Shown piece after piece: positions 60,856-64,000 of a stretch of 64,000 nt of DNA (positions are counted from its first letter, which is position 1; each line of letters opens with the position of its first letter). A program made the position numbers and the translations under genes. Source of the stretch: Montifringilla adamsi (taxonomy: Eukaryota > Chordata > Aves > Passeriformes > Passeridae). The notes below the pieces were generated by a model. That model made no database searches and was not told where the DNA came from. It saw nothing but the letters and a program-made list of their open reading frames with translations. Location: contig JAGGNK010006448.1 of NCBI GenBank assembly GCA_017590115.1, positions 9,968,099 through 10,032,098 on the forward strand. The letters run 5' to 3'.

Positions 60856-63817
60856 TTTTATAGTTGAGAAAAACCTACATGTTAGATACTATATATGTAT
60901 ATGATAGCTGATTTTACCTAGGGATAACATCAATGTTAAGATTCAGTGTTGGATTAAGGTATCTTAACACATATGTCAACGTACAGATATTTACAGATGT
61001 GTTTTTTAAGCTGTAACTGTAGTCATTGGATTCAATTGCTAAAACACCAACGAGTGCCAGTTGTGATGCCCAAAAATCCCCACCTGGTGTCCACTACTCT
61101 TCTGAATGGCCTCAGGTCTTTCTCTGGGCAAGTGACCATAGCCCTTTGTCAACACAGTCAGTGAAGCCCAGTGCGTTTTTCAGGTCATATAAAGACAGAC
61201 ACCCAAAAAAGCAAATCAGTTGCCTGAAAAGGAATTGCTGGTGCCACCTAAGATTTCTTGGAACATCCAAGACATCCTCATGGGACTGGCATATATGATG
61301 CAGGACTTCTGAGATGTTCCAGAGGCTTCCTTAAATGGGAGCCATGGGGAGTGGCAGCTGGCAGCTAAGCGGGACATCCTCAATGCAGACAGATCTAGAC
61401 ATTCCCATGTGGGCCCATGAATCATACACCAAACCTCCACCAATATTACTGGTAGCTTAGATACCTGGTTGGAGTGGTGACATATGAACACAAACCTGAA
61501 TCACAACAATCCCAGCTCAAGGTCTTATGCTTCATAAAATGAGACAAGCAAAATGTGCCACAGTACAATTTATTACTGTTAAAAAATTTGATTCATCTGC
61601 CATGACTAATTCTTGTGTCATTTTAACCAGGAAGTATTTAAGAATATTTTGTAGCTATTTCTCCTGTAGAGTATTTTACAAGAGGAAAAAAACCCAAACC
61701 AGTACAGTATTGTATCTATTCATATGATAACTAGAACACTTTCTGGACAAAAAATGTTACTCTTACATAAGATTAGTATAAGGAAACATACATAAATATT
61801 TTTTATTCCCAAATGTATATGTTAGTCATTAACACACACAGTATAACCCCCAGTATAATAAATAGGTAAACAGACATAAAAGTTAGAAAAGCACATGAAC
61901 ATTTCTATGAACAATTGCATGCCCAGATAAATATCATTATTAGGCATGTGTGCCCAATGTGCACATTTTGCATGACCTCTTTTTCCCTTTGCAGATGCTG
62001 CAAATCAATCTTTCAAATTCACTTTTCTTGTTTACTTGAAATTATGACATTGGTAATTCAGGGAAAGAAAATATGAATTAGTTCTTTTCCTTTGTAATGT
62101 CAACTCACACTGGTAATCAATCCAGTTTGGCAACTTTTTTTTGAACAGTGGCCAGTATCAGTCACTTCAGTGAAAATAGAATAAGGCTTTGAAAAGGAGA
62201 CACAGAAATGCAGAAAAAAAATCCACAATTACTCATTACTCAGAATTTTATTTATGTCCTGAAGCACTTTCTTTCCTTTCCTAACTTTTGTGTGTTGTTC
62301 AAGACCTTACAAAAACAGACAGTCCAGGAATAGTAGTTTTTTTCTACAGAATCTAGGAAACACGAGCCTCATTTTCAAATATTGATAGTAATTAGTCCTC
62401 AGACCTCTTCAGGTATATGTGAACTACTAGCCTGTAATACTCCTTTCTTTTGGTTTACTTGGCCTTTTCCCATTATCTTCAACACTGTACCTACATAGAA
62501 TAACTTCTAAGATTCCTTTTGGAGTAGCAAATTAGGTTTCTCCTTCCTAGACACAAATGAACAAACTAGCAGCAATATGAGTAATAGTGTCAGGTCTGGA
62601 GATTTCTCACTCACTACTCTGCCACGAGACCTCATTCACCCTCCCATTCCATCCATCTCTAGGCATCACCACACACTCCACATCATTGCTCAGAATCATA
62701 CTTCTGCCAGGCTGCATCAAGATTTTTTTCATTAAATCTACCATACTATGAAGAAATATTCTAGTTTCTTAAAGAACTATTATATAATCATTAAAAGAGG
62801 CCAGAGCAAGGAGAAGGGAGGCAAGGCTCTTTGACAATCTGTCCCAAGATCACCTTGCAATGGAGGTACCATTGCATTAAACTGTGGAAACCTGCAGAAT
62901 ATTGTATAACTCCACATTTGGAAGGCTGGGGGGAAAAAAAAGACCAAAAAGCCCCGACATTGCTTTGCTATGCTAAAGCAAACAACAGAAAGAGGAATAG
63001 CACTGAACAGAAACATGAAGAATGCTTTAGAGAAGCCAAGATGAGAAACAGGAAAAAAAAGTTAAGCTGGAGATTGTGGTAATGGAGTATAAAACCACCT
63101 CCATCCACATGAAATGATGGACTGTTCTCAGTACGTATGTGAGTCAATCTGGGTCAATTGCCTGGGCATGCAGAAGCTTTTCCCAACATGAGGTCACACA
63201 GGCCACACTGGGCTGCCTCTGAGCTCCTCAGATGACCTCAGAAATGACATGTAACTCTTGTTTCCTCTGTTTCCTTTGCTTATTCTAGGGCATTTTTAAC
63301 AGTCGGAATCTTCTCTGTATTTCCCAGAACATTTGGTAAATAAGATTTTAGCTTTATTTTGCCTTCTTTTAAATAAACTTTTCATGTATTAGAACTGTTG
63401 TGATTTAAAATAGGAATGCTTTACTCAAAGTGCACTATTTCTCAGACAGACACTCACTCAAAACTGATCATACTAAAATTGCAATATTAGAGTTGTGCAC
63501 CTGGCCTCAGTACATTTTTTTTTATAAATAGAAACCATAAAATAAGAGAGCCTTGTAAGAAATAATTTCTTGGAGGACAGTCTGGTTACTTACAATAAAA
63601 TTCCAGGAAAGGAATAATTCTAAAAAAATACAATGCTTCAGAAATCCATAATATTTTTATTTGATAAAATCAAAATATTCCTCTTCTACCCTGAGATCAA
63701 GAGAGACCCTATACACAGCACACCCATTTTTTAGGAAAGCCTGCTGCCTCCCTGGGTACAGCACTCAGATCATTGCTGTCACTGGATTTTCAGGAAGCCC
63801 AAGGTCAATCAAAAAAA
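60856..63817. other. Non-coding stretch, no gene seen
   Basis: A segment at about 61020-61490 is GC-richer, carries overlapping ORFs on both strands (61026-61298 +, 61216-61491 -) and may be an unrecognised decayed repeat. The rest is AT-rich. Another slightly GC-richer piece lies at 63090-63260. No gene is supported. Confidence 0.55.
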
Positions 63818-64000
63818 CCGAGGTGCCACAGAGTGTCCAGAGAAGTGCAAGGGAGCTGGTGACAGGTCTGGACTGTCTGAGGGAGCTGGGATTGTTTAGC
63901 CTAGAGGAAAGGAGGCTCAGAGGAGATCTTATCACACTACAAATACCAGAGGAGAGGTTGTAAGAAGGTGGGGATCAGCCTCTCTTCCCAGGAAACCAGC
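63818..64000 (+). mobile_element. CR1 LINE fragment cut by the window end
   Basis: Unlike the others, this copy is on the + strand. From about 63830 it reads 'gaggtgccacagagtgtcc', then encodes the CR1 ORF2 segment '[13 protein letters not shown]' and '[19 protein letters not shown]', which is the expected order near the ORF2 C-terminus. The remainder of the 3' end lies beyond position 64000. The left boundary is the 5' truncation point. Confidence 0.9.
63830..63963 (+). pseudogene. CR1 ORF2 C-terminal relic
   Basis: This frame has the [19 protein letters not shown] motif characteristic of avian CR1 ORF2, preceded by a V.R.A.ELV.GL segment. The frame ends at a stop at about 63961, before the normal ORF2 end, consistent with a small indel or nonsense mutation. 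The enclosing ORF starts in unrelated flanking DNA at 63661. Confidence 0.85.

Noticed and set aside
1..64000. Search for tRNA, rRNA, CRISPR arrays, CpG islands and operon-like genes
   Set aside because: None seen by eye. Composition and repeats are those of vertebrate nuclear DNA, where CRISPR and operons are not expected; small ncRNA genes cannot be excluded without covariance-model searches.

Overview
The window looks like a stretch of bird chromosome: AT-rich, non-coding over almost its whole length, with no bacterial-style gene packing. The bird assignment rests on repeats. There are seven recognisable CR1 LINE fragments (the dominant avian retrotransposon), several ending in the CR1 3' terminal repeat seen as 'agaatcatagaatca' on the + strand. 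One solo LTR (26481-27029) matches a widespread avian ERVL LTR family as I remember it, and another (54614-55027) is of a type I associate with neoavian, perhaps songbird, genomes. Species and chromosome cannot be fixed from the sequence alone. The low repeat density argues against a W chromosome.

Layout. 1-12130: AT-rich, no supported gene, homopolymer tracts only. 12131-13640: a patch richer in GC with several overlapping short ORFs and no recognised product. 13641-21486: AT-rich, with a (TTG)n microsatellite and a small GC-richer patch near 19700-20060. 21487-22010: a CR1 fragment. 25316-25450: an older, decayed CR1 fragment. 26481-27029: an ERVL-type solo LTR. 30599-30770: a 40-base T run next to a short GC-richer body, possibly a poly(A)-tailed retrocopy on the minus strand. 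32436-32823: CR1. 33708-34364: a well-bounded solo LTR with a 4-base target duplication. 36170-36500 and 36501-37282: two CR1 fragments that abut exactly. 37375-54613: long AT-rich stretch with simple repeats, small duplications, a hairpin pair and two GC-richer patches. 54614-55027: a third solo LTR. 55028-59630: AT-rich with one imperfect inverted repeat. 59631-59791: the only stretch I would defend as a possible exon of a host gene. 60095-60855: CR1. 63818-64000: CR1 running off the window end.

Host genes. I found no complete gene. The single candidate is a last exon at 59631-59791 (+). It has a polypyrimidine tract, a tandem CAGCAG acceptor, a phase-1 boundary, an N-glycosylation sequon, a small-residue cluster and a hydrophobic C-terminus directly before the stop, which is the layout of a GPI-anchor signal. 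If it is real, much of the window upstream would be a long intron of a cell-surface protein gene, or flanking desert. I do not recognise the protein. Nearly all other ORFs of 60-143 codons fit chance in AT-rich DNA, CR1 ORF2 relics, or translated simple repeats.

I saw no evidence of a novel multi-gene system. The most useful items for follow-up are the candidate GPI exon, the three solo LTRs, the abutting CR1 pair, the possible poly(A) retrocopies and two inverted-repeat structures.
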